A DNA stretch of 47,407 bases. Source: an uncultured Erysipelotrichaceae bacterium. GTDB lineage: Bacteria; Bacillota_I; Bacilli_A; RF39; UBA660. Made by a program: the position numbers and the translations under genes. The notes beneath the pieces are model-generated. The model had not been told where the DNA came from and did not search any database. It worked only from the letters and a program-made list of their open reading frames with translations. The stretch lies in NCBI GenBank assembly GCA_902800945.1, contig CADCFX010000009.1:1-47407 (forward strand), written 5' to 3'. This document shows positions 1 through 9,376 of the stretch, piece after piece (the stretch's first letter is position 1; each line of letters starts with the position of its first letter).

Positions 1-1
1 A

Positions 2-847
2 ATTATATTTGCAGTAATTGTTGCAATATATACTGCACTAGTCGCAATAATTCCTATAACTAGAGATACATCTTTTAGGGACATATCCGCCACTTTAGAA
101 TGGTGGATATTATTCGGGACAATAATTATATATAATAGTAAATCTAATTTAGATTCAGCATTAAAATGTTTTGTATTCTTTTTAATTAGTCAACCATTAA
201 TATATTTACTCCAGGTGCCATTTAGTTGGCAAGGATGGGGGCTATTCTCGTACTACAAATATTGGTTTGTCATCACACTATGCACAATACCAATGGGATA
301 TTTGGGTTATTACATAAAAAAAGACAACATCCTCAGCGTGATAATTTTACTGCCTATGTTAATCTTGTTATCATATATCGGAATTGGATTCTTCAAAAGC
401 GCTATTGAAACCTTCCCGCATCATTTGCTCTCGGGCTTATTCTGCTTCGCAGCAATAGCAATAATTATAATAGGTATGCTGAACAAAAAGTCGAACAGAT
501 TAGCCGCTGCGATCATAACAGCATTATTTACAATCGCCTATGTACTAATTAGTAACGGTATCCTATTTGGTTGGTATAAAGAATATGAAGCGTACGATGA
601 TTTAAAAAAATATAATATAACCCTAACAGATGAATATTATATATCCGGTTTTATCAGTACTGAGCAAGGATCAGCAGAAATTACAAAACAAGACGGAAAA
701 TACAAATTGAAACTAACCGGTATTAAAAAAGCGACCTATAAATTCGGTCTTTCTAATGGCAACGATAAAAACATTAGGTTTATATATTATTTTGATGAAG
801 ACGGAAAAATCGTTTTGAAAAAGGATAAACAGAACCAAAAAGAATAG
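2..847 (+). CDS. Polytopic membrane protein, 5'-truncated by window edge
   Basis: The reading frame is open from the first bases of the window to a TAA at 845-847, so this is the C-terminal part of a longer gene. The internal GTG near 215 has no convincing SD and is probably not the start. The visible part has about six hydrophobic segments (including ones around 2-60, 100-200, 260-310 and 330-560). A hydrophilic C-terminal domain of about 90 residues follows, rich in Lys, Tyr and Thr, and looks like a small beta-rich domain. I do not recognise the family. A terminator overlaps the stop codon, so the gene ends its transcription unit. Confidence 0.7.
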   Translation: MIFAVIVAIYTALVAIIPITRDTSFRDISATLEWWILFGTIIIYNSKSNLDSALKCFVFFLISQPLIYLLQVPFSWQGWGLFSYYKYWFVITLCTIPMGYLGYYIKKDNILSVIILLPMLILLSYIGIGFFKSAIETFPHHLLSGLFCFAAIAIIIIGMLNKKSNRLAAAIITALFTIAYVLISNGILFGWYKEYEAYDDLKKYNITLTDEYYISGFISTEQGSAEITKQDGKYKLKLTGIKKATYKFGLSNGNDKNIRFIYYFDEDGKIVLKKDKQNQKE

Positions 848-862
848 TAATATTCTTTTTTT
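837..862 (+). terminator. Rho-independent terminator
   Basis: A ten-base inverted repeat (aaaaagaata / tattcttttt) with a four-base loop is followed by a T run. It overlaps the stop codon of the upstream membrane protein gene. Confidence 0.7.
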
Positions 863-926
863 GTTGAAATAAACTAAAATATCAAGCAAACTAAACCGAA
901 ATAATAGTCAAAATAAAATCTTCTCG

Positions 927-935
927 TGATATAAT
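927..935 (+). promoter_or_regulatory. Extended -10 promoter for the 981 gene
   Basis: TGaTATAAT is a perfect extended -10 element about 45 bases upstream of the ATG at 981. No clear -35 is visible, as is common for extended -10 promoters. Confidence 0.6.
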
Positions 936-980
936 ATAATTAGATAATAAGAAAAGCATAAAAGATAGGATGATAAACAA

Positions 981-1400
981 ATGGATGCCACTATAAACGT
1001 AGAAGAACTAACAATATTAAGAGACACAATAATAAACCAACTTAATCACGAAAAAATAGAATATGAGAATACAAACGAAAAGGAAACAAAAGAACTAATA
1101 GAGAAGGAACTAGTGGATATTACAAAAGAACTACAAAAAGTAGAAGGGTTAATAGAAATATATACCAAAGAAACAGAAGGAAAAGAATATATAGTCGCCG
1201 AACTCGAAAAACTATACATTTTGAATATAATCAATATGGATAAAGACGAATATGAAAAACTGGGTGAAGAAAAAAGATTTGAAATATTCGACGGGTTATT
1301 TCCGAATGAATGGGTATTAAGTAACGAAATAGCTGAAAAAGAAAAAATCCTATTAGATGCGATAGTAAATAACAAAACTTTAATGCCTAAAGAGTCTTAA
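981..1400 (+). CDS. Small acidic coiled-coil protein, partner of the zincin gene
   Basis: A 139-residue protein that is highly charged (Glu/Lys) and predicted mostly helical, with heptad-like spacing over residues 5-75. No signal peptide or membrane segment is visible. The start is the ATG with the SD-like aggatga upstream. It lies 22 bases before the HEITH zincin gene and shares its promoter, so the two probably form an operon. A structural, inhibitory or chaperone role for the metallopeptidase-like partner is possible but is only inference. Family not recognised. Confidence 0.7.
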   Translation: MDATINVEELTILRDTIINQLNHEKIEYENTNEKETKELIEKELVDITKELQKVEGLIEIYTKETEGKEYIVAELEKLYILNIINMDKDEYEKLGEEKRFEIFDGLFPNEWVLSNEIAEKEKILLDAIVNNKTLMPKES

Positions 1401-1422
1401 AATAGAAAGCTAGTGGTAGAAA

Positions 1423-2913
1423 ATGAGTTACACAGATATAATCGCCAATAATATAAAAAAGATTAGCACAATCCTAGAAACAGCTAAACAAAAAAAGAAA
1501 AAATATGAAATCGTAAAAATAATGTACCATAACGGAGTGAACGATATAACAGAAGAGGAAGCAGTGCGTATATATGAAGAGATGGCAAAATTAGGAGTAC
1601 CTATACATTTGATGGATAACATTGATGTTCTAACGCTATATAGAAGTGCCAAAAGAATAAAAGACTACGAATTATATAGAGCTATGGCCGATTATGCCAA
1701 TAAGCCAGTAATAAACGAGTTGGAAAGCTGCTTCCCAACCTTTAAAACCGAATACGGCTGGAGGCTTAGTCTACTAGTAAAAAAAGGGAAAACACTAGAT
1801 GAAGCAATCAGAATTTTTGATAAAATAATAAAAAAAGAGATGAACAAAAAGAAACTATCTGAAGTTGGAGCTGTAGCAAATCTATTATTTCTATTTAATG
1901 ATATAGCTGCCAAAGAATTCGCGGAAGCATATGCGGAGGGTAGTTATAACGAAAATGATTTTTATCGAAGTATTATTACACATATAAATGAATCAAGCGA
2001 CTATAAAAAGAAAACAATTCATGATATTAAGATTATATCCACCACGCAAGAAGGCTTGGACAGGCTAGAAGCCTTAATCGAGAGAATTTATTCAAAAGCA
2101 GACAAGAGCTATCTAGAAACGATTTCAAAGCAAGCAAGAATGCACATGCTTATTATTACAGATTTTTCACTAACAATTAATAAAAACGCTCACCAAAGTG
2201 GCTACTATGGGTGTATATGTTTAAGTAAAAAAAGCACAAAAGAAGAAGAGGAAGCGACTTTTTATCACGAGATAACACATTTCTTAGACCTGGCTTCAGC
2301 TAGATACTATGATAGGAGGAGTTCGTCTGAGGACTATTACTCTGAAATAAATCCAGAAGTAAAAAGAATACTACAACTTCTTGAAGATAGAGTACTCGCA
2401 ACCGAAAGGGGACGCAGTATTGCCTGGCACAATAAGAAAAACAGGGAAGCATATATTAATAACCCCGTAATTCAGCAAAGATGGATGTTGCAAATAAAAA
2501 CAGAAAATCCTGGAGCTAGCGAAGAGGTGCTTAAAACCCTGCTTGAACAAAAAAAAGCATACGAAAGAAAAAGATATAAAATGCTATCAAATGCTATTTC
2601 AGATATAATGGATAATATAACAAAAGGAGATGTATATGTACATGGCGGTGCCGGCCACGGCTCTAGTTATTATTCAGATGAAAAAAACAGGCTAAGAGAA
2701 TTAATGGGCGTAATTGGTGAGTTATATAATATCGGTGCTTTAGATATACTATACTACGAGTTTGGTGAGGAATTAACAAAAGAGCTAATAAAAATGTACG
2801 AAGATCTTATCAATGCTGAGCAAATAACCAATGAGAAAATAAGAAAAGCAGGGGGAGTTATAAATCTTTTATATGGTGGGCAAACAAATGGTTCCACAGA
2901 AAAGGCAATGTAA
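1423..2913 (+). CDS. Zincin-like metallopeptidase domain protein (HEITH motif)
   Basis: A 496-residue protein without signal peptide or membrane segment. It carries a classical zinc-protease helix, HEITH at residues 282-286, preceded by a hydrophobic strand as in zincins. Downstream there is a GHGSSYY segment (His near 412), then RLRELMGVIGEL, where Glu426 is a plausible third zinc ligand. This arrangement resembles C-terminal zincin domains of phage head-morphogenesis-linked toxins and anthrax lethal-factor-like (ATLF) peptidases. The first 200 residues are helical, possibly repeat-like, and unrecognised. The gene follows a coiled-coil gene by 22 bases, and its own SD is weak (gtggtag). The protease fold call is reasonably sure; the target and role are unknown. 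Confidence 0.75.
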   Translation: MSYTDIIANNIKKISTILETAKQKKKKYEIVKIMYHNGVNDITEEEAVRIYEEMAKLGVPIHLMDNIDVLTLYRSAKRIKDYELYRAMADYANKPVINELESCFPTFKTEYGWRLSLLVKKGKTLDEAIRIFDKIIKKEMNKKKLSEVGAVANLLFLFNDIAAKEFAEAYAEGSYNENDFYRSIITHINESSDYKKKTIHDIKIISTTQEGLDRLEALIERIYSKADKSYLETISKQARMHMLIITDFSLTINKNAHQSGYYGCICLSKKSTKEEEEATFYHEITHFLDLASARYYDRRSSSEDYYSEINPEVKRILQLLEDRVLATERGRSIAWHNKKNREAYINNPVIQQRWMLQIKTENPGASEEVLKTLLEQKKAYERKRYKMLSNAISDIMDNITKGDVYVHGGAGHGSSYYSDEKNRLRELMGVIGELYNIGALDILYYEFGEELTKELIKMYEDLINAEQITNEKIRKAGGVINLLYGGQTNGSTEKAM

Positions 2914-2940
2914 AAGAACACTATAAATATCTAGATATTG

Positions 2941-2949
2941 TGTTATAAT
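2941..2949 (+). promoter_or_regulatory. Extended -10 promoter of proS
   Basis: TGtTATAAT lies 24 bases upstream of the proS ATG. The predicted transcript leader would be only about 15-20 bases and would contain the SD ggtgat. Confidence 0.6.
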
Positions 2950-2972
2950 TCATACAGAAGTTGGTGATAATT

Positions 2973-4397
2973 ATGAAAAATGAAAGTATTACATCAAGAG
3001 ATGTAGATTTTGCAAAATGGTATACGGACGTAGTAAGAGCAGCAAAACTAGCCGATTATACTTCAGTCAAAGGTTGTATTGCGATTGAACCCAATGGTTA
3101 TGCAATTTGGGAAAAAATCCAATCCATTCTAGACGCTAAATTTAAAGAGCTAGGGCACGTTAATATGCAACTCCCTCTTTTAATACCAGAAAGTTTATTT
3201 AACAAAGAAAAAGAACTAATAGAAGGTTTTGCTCCAGAGCTAATTTGGACAACAGAAGTGGGTTCTAAAAAATTAGAAGAGAGAATGGCAATTAGGTCGA
3301 CATCCGAAACATTATTCTGCGATTACTATAAGAAACATATTAAATCATACAAAGATTTGCCGAAGTTATATAACCAATGGTGCAATGTCTTTAGATATGA
3401 AAAAGAAACAAGGCCTTTCCTAAGAAGTAGAGAATTCTTGTGGCAAGAGGGGCATACAGTTCATGCAACAGCTGCAGAGGCTGAGCAAGAAACAAAAAGA
3501 ATGATGGACGTATATGTTTGGTTTAACCACGAAATATTGGCTATACCATCTATATCTGGAAAGAAAACCGAAAAAGAAAAATTTGCTGGTGCAGAATACA
3601 CTTTAACTTGTGAAGATTTGATGTATAATGGTGTTTGCTTACAAGATGGTACATCGCATTACTTCGGCCAAAAGTTTAGCAAGGCATACGATGTAAAATT
3701 CACCAACAAAGAAAACAAAGACGAATATGCTTATTATACAACATGGGGTAAAACAACAAGAATGATAGCAGCCATTATAATGGTTCACGCTGATGACTTT
3801 GGATTGGTTCTCCCTCCAAGAATAGCACCTAGACAAGTAGTTATAATTCCTATTGGCAAAGATGACAAAGTTAATGAATTAACCAATAGTTTTAACAAAG
3901 AGTTAAATGATAATAATATTATAAGTTATATTGATGATACAGATAAATCGCCAGGATTTAAATTCGCAGAAGCAGAAGTAAATGGTATACCTATTAGAAT
4001 AGAAGTTGGAGCTAGAGATCTAGCTGATGGCAATGTAACGATTGTTAGGCGTGATACAAGAGAGAAGATTGTTATAAAAGTAAGCGAGCTAACAGTTGAA
4101 TATATAACTAAACTATTAGAAACTATTCAAAAAGACATGTACGATAGAGCACTAGAAAGGCAAAAAAAACATACTTATGAAGTCCACAATCTAGAAGAAA
4201 TGGAAAAAAATCTTAATACTCATCCAGGTTTCATTCATGCTATGTGGTGTGGTGACGAAGCCTGTGAATTACGCATTAAAGAAATCAAAGGCTGTAAATC
4301 GAGATGTATCTTAGAAGATGGTGAAAAAATTGATACCAAATGCGTCTGCTGCGGTAAAAAAGCCAAACACCACGTTGTCTGGGGAATACAATATTAA
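2973..4397 (+). CDS. proS: Prolyl-tRNA synthetase (short, archaeal/eukaryotic-like type)
   Basis: Class II aminoacyl-tRNA synthetase that attaches proline to tRNA-Pro in the cytosol. Class II motifs are clear: RSTSET for substrate binding, and FRYEKETRPFLRSREFLWQE (motif 2 region) in the middle of the catalytic domain. The anticodon-binding domain follows (start IPIGKDD), then a C-terminal extension with Cys pairs (CGDEAC, CVCCGKK) typical of this type, which can bind zinc. The length, 474 residues, fits the type lacking the bacterial INS editing domain, as in Mollicutes and some Firmicutes. The ATG at 2973 is chosen over the upstream TTG at 2961 because the SD ggtgat lies at 2963-2968. Confidence 0.96.
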   Translation: MKNESITSRDVDFAKWYTDVVRAAKLADYTSVKGCIAIEPNGYAIWEKIQSILDAKFKELGHVNMQLPLLIPESLFNKEKELIEGFAPELIWTTEVGSKKLEERMAIRSTSETLFCDYYKKHIKSYKDLPKLYNQWCNVFRYEKETRPFLRSREFLWQEGHTVHATAAEAEQETKRMMDVYVWFNHEILAIPSISGKKTEKEKFAGAEYTLTCEDLMYNGVCLQDGTSHYFGQKFSKAYDVKFTNKENKDEYAYYTTWGKTTRMIAAIIMVHADDFGLVLPPRIAPRQVVIIPIGKDDKVNELTNSFNKELNDNNIISYIDDTDKSPGFKFAEAEVNGIPIRIEVGARDLADGNVTIVRRDTREKIVIKVSELTVEYITKLLETIQKDMYDRALERQKKHTYEVHNLEEMEKNLNTHPGFIHAMWCGDEACELRIKEIKGCKSRCILEDGEKIDTKCVCCGKKAKHHVVWGIQY

Positions 4398-4424
4398 AAA
4401 ATAGAATGTATCAAAGCTTGGTTT

Positions 4425-4861
4425 TTGAGCGAAGAAAAAGTTGAAAAAATGACTAAATCAACTTTTATAGTAAATGGAAAGACTCTGGAAATAAAACCAT
4501 TAACTACAACAGAGGGAACCTAGACATAATAACAACCAATAATTATTTACTAAATATTGATTTTAATTTCGATATAACCGAATTAAAAGAAGGTTCAAGA
4601 GAAAACATTTCGGGAAAAATATATAAAGATCAAAACTTTAGCACCGATAAATATAGTTATGTAATATATATTGGGCAAGACATATATTTAACTAAAAATA
4701 ATAATAGATACTTTTTAGAAATCAATCTACCAAAAGTGGATATATTAATACCACCCTTTGATAAAAGCAAGAACAAAAGATTAGAAGAAGATAAATATAG
4801 TAGTGAAATAAAACAATTAGAAGTTAAAGTATATTTTAGTCCTTTTTTCGATATAATATAA
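4425..4861 (+). pseudogene. Frameshifted or decayed ORF of unknown family
   Basis: This 478-base gap between proS and the DUF1848 gene is not empty. One frame gives a 24-32 residue N-terminal piece (TTG 4425 or ATG 4449) ending at TAG 4521. A second frame is open from 4457 to a TAA at 4859-4861 and encodes about 130 residues of normal protein-like sequence (NYNRGNLDIITTNNY onward), but it has no ATG, GTG or TTG start. The two frames overlap in 4457-4523, as expected if one gene lost its frame there. A real gene broken by a single indel is the simplest reading. Family not recognised. Confidence 0.5.
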
Positions 4862-4875
4862 TTAGGAGGTTCGAA

Positions 4876-5760
4876 ATGATTCTAAATATTAGCGGAAGAA
4901 CAGATATCGTCGCTTTCTATTCTGATTGGTTAATAAATAGATTAGAGGCAGGATATATCGATGTTAGAAATCCCTTCAATCAACAAATGGTGAGCAGAAT
5001 AATGATTGAAGATGTTGATTTATTATTTTTCTGTACCAAAAACCCCAAGCCAATTTTAGACAAGCTAAAATCTATTAAAAAGAAAGTGTATTTTCATGTA
5101 ACTTTAACACCATATAAGGAGGATATAGAACCATGCCTACCGCCCAAAAAAGAAATTATAAAAACCATCAAAAAACTATCAGAAATAATAGGTAAAGAAA
5201 ACCTAGTTATAAGGTACGATCCAGTATTTATAAATAATGAATATACATTAGAATACCATGTTAAAGCTTTCGATAAATTATGTAATCTATTAGATGGCTA
5301 TATAAATAGAATACTTATCTCTTTTATTGACAACTATAAAAACGTTCGAAAAAATTATAACATTTTACAATATAAAGAATTAAAAGAAGCAGACTATAAA
5401 ACTATCGGGTTATCATTTAGTGAAAGTGCTAGAAAGCACAATATCGAAGTTCATACTTGCGCCGAAGAAAATAATCTAATTGAATATGGGTTTATTAAAG
5501 ATGAATGCATGTCTAAAGAATTAGCTTTCAAACTAACCGGTAAGACTTTCAAAAAATGGAAAGCTAGAAAAAATGTCCCTTGCGAGTGCATAGAGATGGT
5601 TGATGTCGGCGTTTATAATTCTTGTAAGCATTTTTGTAAGTATTGCTATGCAAACTTCGACGAAAAAAAAGTAAAAGAGAATTATTCAAATCACAATCCT
5701 AATTCTTCTCTCTTAATAGGGGAACTTAAAGAAGATGATATTATAAAAATTAGAAAATAA
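4876..5760 (+). CDS. DUF1848 family protein with C-terminal Cys cluster
   Basis: A 294-residue cytosolic protein. The N-terminal ISGRTDI, then WLINRLEAGY and DLLFFCTKNP, are hallmarks of the DUF1848 family. The C-terminus has CKHFCKYCYANF (Cys spacing CxxxCxxC), then a conserved HNPNSSLLIGEL-type tail. The Cys triad resembles a Fe-S ligand set and suggests a radical-SAM-like role, but the family reaction is not known to me. A strong SD (taggagg) lies eight bases before the ATG, and a TATAAT-like box sits just upstream in the decayed ORF. It is monocistronic: a terminator follows directly. Confidence 0.85.
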   Translation: MILNISGRTDIVAFYSDWLINRLEAGYIDVRNPFNQQMVSRIMIEDVDLLFFCTKNPKPILDKLKSIKKKVYFHVTLTPYKEDIEPCLPPKKEIIKTIKKLSEIIGKENLVIRYDPVFINNEYTLEYHVKAFDKLCNLLDGYINRILISFIDNYKNVRKNYNILQYKELKEADYKTIGLSFSESARKHNIEVHTCAEENNLIEYGFIKDECMSKELAFKLTGKTFKKWKARKNVPCECIEMVDVGVYNSCKHFCKYCYANFDEKKVKENYSNHNPNSSLLIGELKEDDIIKIRK

Positions 5761-5764
5761 CTAG

Positions 5765-5785
5765 GACTAGTAATCTAGTCTTTTT
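5765..5785 (+). terminator. Terminator with GACTAG/CTAGTC stem
   Basis: A six-base stem gactag/ctagtc with loop taat, followed by five T. It belongs to a set of very similar terminators in this window. Confidence 0.75.
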
Positions 5786-5801
5786 AATTTAAAATCTCCT
5801 G

Positions 5802-5810
5802 TGCTATAAT
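5802..5810 (+). promoter_or_regulatory. Extended -10 promoter of the P-type ATPase gene
   Basis: TGcTATAAT lies 20 bases before the ATG at 5831. The leader is too short for an Mg2+-sensing riboswitch. Confidence 0.65.
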
Positions 5811-5830
5811 TTATCGTAGGAGTGATAGTA

Positions 5831-8386
5831 ATGAATAAAGAATTAAATTATGTTGATCTATCAAAGAAATCTAAAGAAGAAATAATGGCCCTTTTCAAAA
5901 CCAATGAAAATGGTTTGAATAAAGAAGTTGCCGACCAAAGATTAGTAGAATATGGCGAAAATATAGCAACTAACAGAAAAAAGAAAACACCATTCTTCTT
6001 TTTGGTAGAAAGTTTTAAAGATAAGTTTGTTTTAATTCTTCTTTTACTAGCTGTAATTGATTATATAACAGATGATAAAATCGGGGCCTTTATTATCTTA
6101 GGAATAACTCTGATAAGTGTCATAATTAGATTTTCCCAAGACTATTCTACTTATAGGTTTAATGAGAAACTCCAGGAACAAATAAGAATCTTTACAGATG
6201 TCATAAGCAATGGTAAACAAAAAGAAATAAGACAAGAAAAAGTAGTATATGGCGATATCATTACACTTAGCGCCGGTAGTGTAATACCAGCTGATTTATA
6301 TCTTTTTGAAAGTAAAGACCTATTTATTAATCAATCATCCTTTACCGGCGAAAGTGAATCAGTCGAAAAAATAGCCAAGATAAATAACAATAAAACTGAC
6401 CCAATTGAAATAGATAATATCTGTTTGATGGGATGTAATGTCATAAGTGGCCAAGGTAGAGGAGTGGTAATTAAAACCGGTCTCGACACCTTTATCGGTA
6501 GCATGAACAAGAAAAAAGAAGTAGTAAAAGAAGAAACTACTTTTGATAAAGGAATGAATCATATTACAGGTTTATTAATACGTTGCATGATCATAATCTG
6601 CATTTTAGTATTTATAATTTATGGCATGATAAGAAATAATGTAAACGATGCTTTACTTTTTGCTCTATCCGTAGCAGTTGGTATAACCCCTAGCATGCTA
6701 CCAATGATCGTTAATGTTAATCTTACTAAAGGGAGTAAAGTTTTGGCTAAGAAGAATACTTTAGTCAAAAGCATTAAATCTATCCAAAATTTAGGCTCAA
6801 TGGATACGTTATGTACCGACAAAACAGGCACCTTGACCAAAAACAACATCGAATTGCAGAAATATATTAACGTCGAAGGAGAAGACGATGAATACGTCTT
6901 AAAATGTGCCTATATCAATAGTTATCTAAGTACTGGTTATAAAAACATCGTTGACAAAGCTATAATCCAATATGCGAAAAGTCACAATGTTGATATAAGC
7001 GATTATAAAAAAATAGATGAAATACCTTTCGATTACATGCGCAAAAGAGCATCAATAGTTGTTAAGAATAATAAGAATGAATCAGTAATAGTTAAAGGAG
7101 CTCTAGAAGAGATAGTAAAAGTATGTGATATGGCTTTAATAAATGGCCAAGAGGTACCAATTAACAAAAAGATAATCGCAAGCGTTAATGAAAAAGCAGA
7201 AGAAATGGCTAAAGAAGGAATGCAAGTTATTGCTCTTTGTGTTAAACACGAATATGAAGGCGTTGGCATCTTTGATGAAGAAGATGAAAAAGATTTAACC
7301 TTAATAGGTCTAATTGCTTTCTTAGACCCTCCCAAACCTTCAGCAGAGGTAACAATTAAAAAACTAAAAGAATATGGAGTAGATATAAAAATTCTTACTG
7401 GAGATAATGCCTTTGCTACTCAAAATATTTGTAATGCCGTGGGAATTAAAAGCAGAATAGTAACGGGTAAAGAAATTGACGAACTATCCGATTATGAACT
7501 AAGCAAACTGGTAGAAGAGGTAGACATCTTTGCTAGAATGAATCCTATACAAAAAGAAAGAGTAGTTACAATATTGAGGAAGAATGGACACTCTGTTGGT
7601 TATATGGGCGATGGCGTAAATGATGCCCCAGCTTTAAGAAGTTCTGATGTTGGTATAAGTGTAGATGGCGGTACTGATATAGCTAAAGAATCAAGTGATA
7701 TTATCCTTTTAGAACAAAACTTGGAAGTAATTCATAACGGGGTAATTGAAGGAAGAACAGTTTATGGTAATATTCTTAAATATATGAAGTTAGCTTTGAG
7801 CCAAGATTTTGGAGATGTCTTTAGTATCTTAATAGCCAGTATCTTTATACCTTTCTTACCATTGCTTCCTATTCAAATGTTAATCCAAGATTTCATTGTT
7901 GAATTATCGCAAATTGGTATTCCCTATGACAATGTAGATCTAGACTTTATTAAAAAAGTCAGAAAATGGGATATTAAATCCTTAGGTCGATTTATGGTTA
8001 TCTTTGGTGTTATATCGTCCATTACCGACGTTGTCGCCTTTATTGTATTCTGGTATATATTAAAATATAATTCTATCGACTTACAAGCCTTTTTCCAAAC
8101 AGCGTGGTTCATAGAATGTATTGTTTCAGAAACTTTAATGATTTATTACATTAGAACTAATAATATGGCTAAATCAAAACCTAGTAATACATTAATAATC
8201 TTGTCCGCTTTAACTATTATAGCTACTATCCTAGTGCCTATAATACTAAGCTTTACCGGCGGCTTTAACTTTGTAATACTTCCCCCAATCTATTACTTAT
8301 ACTTATTAGGATTTGTGCTTCTATACGGCATTATTGCTCAAATGGTCAAGAAAATATATATAAAAAAATATGGAGAATGGTTATAA
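5831..8386 (+). CDS. mgtA: Mg2+-transporting P-type ATPase (MgtA/MgtB-like, P3B)
   Basis: An 851-residue integral membrane ATPase that pumps cations, by family most likely Mg2+ import. The phosphorylation site is CTDKTGT with Asp330. The actuator motif TGES, the hinge motif GDGVNDAPA (from residue 593) and the P-domain LTGDN are all intact. The N-terminal cation ATPase domain and ten hydrophobic segments follow the P-type layout, with paired helices near residues 70-110 and 245-300 and six at the C-terminus. The SIQNLG segment before DKTGT is close to MgtA. The ATG at 5831 is preferred over the GTG at 5822, which lies inside the SD (taggagtg). It is monocistronic, with its own promoter and a terminator overlapping the stop. 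Confidence 0.93.
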   Translation: MNKELNYVDLSKKSKEEIMALFKTNENGLNKEVADQRLVEYGENIATNRKKKTPFFFLVESFKDKFVLILLLLAVIDYITDDKIGAFIILGITLISVIIRFSQDYSTYRFNEKLQEQIRIFTDVISNGKQKEIRQEKVVYGDIITLSAGSVIPADLYLFESKDLFINQSSFTGESESVEKIAKINNNKTDPIEIDNICLMGCNVISGQGRGVVIKTGLDTFIGSMNKKKEVVKEETTFDKGMNHITGLLIRCMIIICILVFIIYGMIRNNVNDALLFALSVAVGITPSMLPMIVNVNLTKGSKVLAKKNTLVKSIKSIQNLGSMDTLCTDKTGTLTKNNIELQKYINVEGEDDEYVLKCAYINSYLSTGYKNIVDKAIIQYAKSHNVDISDYKKIDEIPFDYMRKRASIVVKNNKNESVIVKGALEEIVKVCDMALINGQEVPINKKIIASVNEKAEEMAKEGMQVIALCVKHEYEGVGIFDEEDEKDLTLIGLIAFLDPPKPSAEVTIKKLKEYGVDIKILTGDNAFATQNICNAVGIKSRIVTGKEIDELSDYELSKLVEEVDIFARMNPIQKERVVTILRKNGHSVGYMGDGVNDAPALRSSDVGISVDGGTDIAKESSDIILLEQNLEVIHNGVIEGRTVYGNILKYMKLALSQDFGDVFSILIASIFIPFLPLLPIQMLIQDFIVELSQIGIPYDNVDLDFIKKVRKWDIKSLGRFMVIFGVISSITDVVAFIVFWYILKYNSIDLQAFFQTAWFIECIVSETLMIYYIRTNNMAKSKPSNTLIILSALTIIATILVPIILSFTGGFNFVILPPIYYLYLLGFVLLYGIIAQMVKKIYIKKYGEWL

Positions 8387-8408
8387 AAGACTAGGTATCT
8401 AGTCTTTT
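8385..8408 (+). terminator. Terminator with AAAAGACTAG/CTAGTCTTTT stem
   Basis: A perfect ten-base inverted repeat with loop gtat and a T tail. Its left arm overlaps the stop codon of the ATPase gene. The next promoter begins five bases after it. Confidence 0.85.
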
Positions 8409-8412
8409 ATTT

Positions 8413-8421
8413 TGCTATAAT
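8413..8421 (+). promoter_or_regulatory. Extended -10 promoter of the flavodoxin lipoprotein gene
   Basis: TGcTATAAT lies 17 bases before the ATG at 8438, with the SD gaggtg in between. Confidence 0.6.
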
Positions 8422-8437
8422 TAAGAAGAGGTGTGTT

Positions 8438-9370
8438 ATGAAAAAGAAATTATTGATAATTATATTATTATCAGTAACTATTTTTATTATTGCTGGTTGT
8501 AATAATAAGGAAACTAAAAATAATAAGAATAGAGAAGAAAATAAAACAAAGAGCAATACTGCAGTTATATATTTTTCAGCTACTGGTACAACAAAAAGCA
8601 TTGCTGAAAAAATAGCAAAAGAATCTAATAGTGATATTATCGAAATAATTCCAAAAGAAAAATATACTAGTTCAGATTTAAACTACAATAGTGACTGTCG
8701 AGCTAATAGAGAACAAAACGATAGCAAATCTAGACCCGAAATAAAAAATAATATAAACGTAGACAAATACGATACAATCTATTTAGGTTATCCAATCTGG
8801 TGGGGGACAAATCCTAAAATAATTCTTACATTTTTAGACACCTATGATTTAGGCAGTAAAACAATAATTCCATTCTGTACATCTGGAAGCAGCGGAATTG
8901 AAAAGAGTGTGAAAGATTTAAGAGATTACAAACCAGATTTAAACATAAAAGACGGCAAAAGATTTGTAGCGAACACTCCAAATCAATACATAGAAGAATT
9001 TATAGAAGAAAACAATATAAAAGAGGTAGTAAGTTCAATGAAAGTAATAATAAATGATAAAGAATATACACTAAATTTAGAAAGCAATTTAGCTGCTCAA
9101 AAACTAGTAGAATTAGCACCCCTAGAAATAACAATGGCCGAGTTGAATGGTAATGAAAAATACAAATACCTAAACACAGCATTTCCAGTTAAACAAACAA
9201 AACCAGGCAAAATTGAAAAAGGAGATGTAATGCTATATGAAAATGGTTGTATAGTAATCTTCTACAAATCATTCAATACATCATTATCTTATACTAAAAT
9301 AGGGCATATTGATGATCTCCCAGATTTAGGGGATAAAGACGTCGTCGTTAAATTTAGAAGGGATAAATAA
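8438..9370 (+). CDS. Lipoprotein with flavodoxin domain and cyclophilin-like domain
   Basis: A 310-residue protein. The N-terminus is a type II signal peptide (Lys-rich start, hydrophobic core, lipobox IAGC at about residues 18-21), so it is probably anchored outside the membrane. Residues 40-175 are flavodoxin-like: YFSATGTT is the FMN phosphate loop and GYPIWWGTNP is the typical flavin-side loop. Residues 195-310 match the bacterial cyclophilin-like fold fused to flavodoxins (strands around MKVIINDKEY and DVMLYENGCIVIFY, ending KIGHIDD). The likely role is FMN-dependent electron transfer at the cell surface, partner unknown. The decayed ORF downstream has no clear relation. Confidence 0.85.
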   Translation: MKKKLLIIILLSVTIFIIAGCNNKETKNNKNREENKTKSNTAVIYFSATGTTKSIAEKIAKESNSDIIEIIPKEKYTSSDLNYNSDCRANREQNDSKSRPEIKNNINVDKYDTIYLGYPIWWGTNPKIILTFLDTYDLGSKTIIPFCTSGSSGIEKSVKDLRDYKPDLNIKDGKRFVANTPNQYIEEFIEENNIKEVVSSMKVIINDKEYTLNLESNLAAQKLVELAPLEITMAELNGNEKYKYLNTAFPVKQTKPGKIEKGDVMLYENGCIVIFYKSFNTSLSYTKIGHIDDLPDLGDKDVVVKFRRDK

Positions 9371-9376
9371 CAAAGA

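Noticed and set aside
1423..2913. Prophage or mobile element around the zincin gene
   Set aside because: No integrase, terminase, capsid or att repeats nearby; proS follows directly.
5786..5830. Mg2+ riboswitch upstream of the MgtA-like gene
   Set aside because: Only about 20 bases lie between the -10 box and the ATG, too short for an M-box or similar element.
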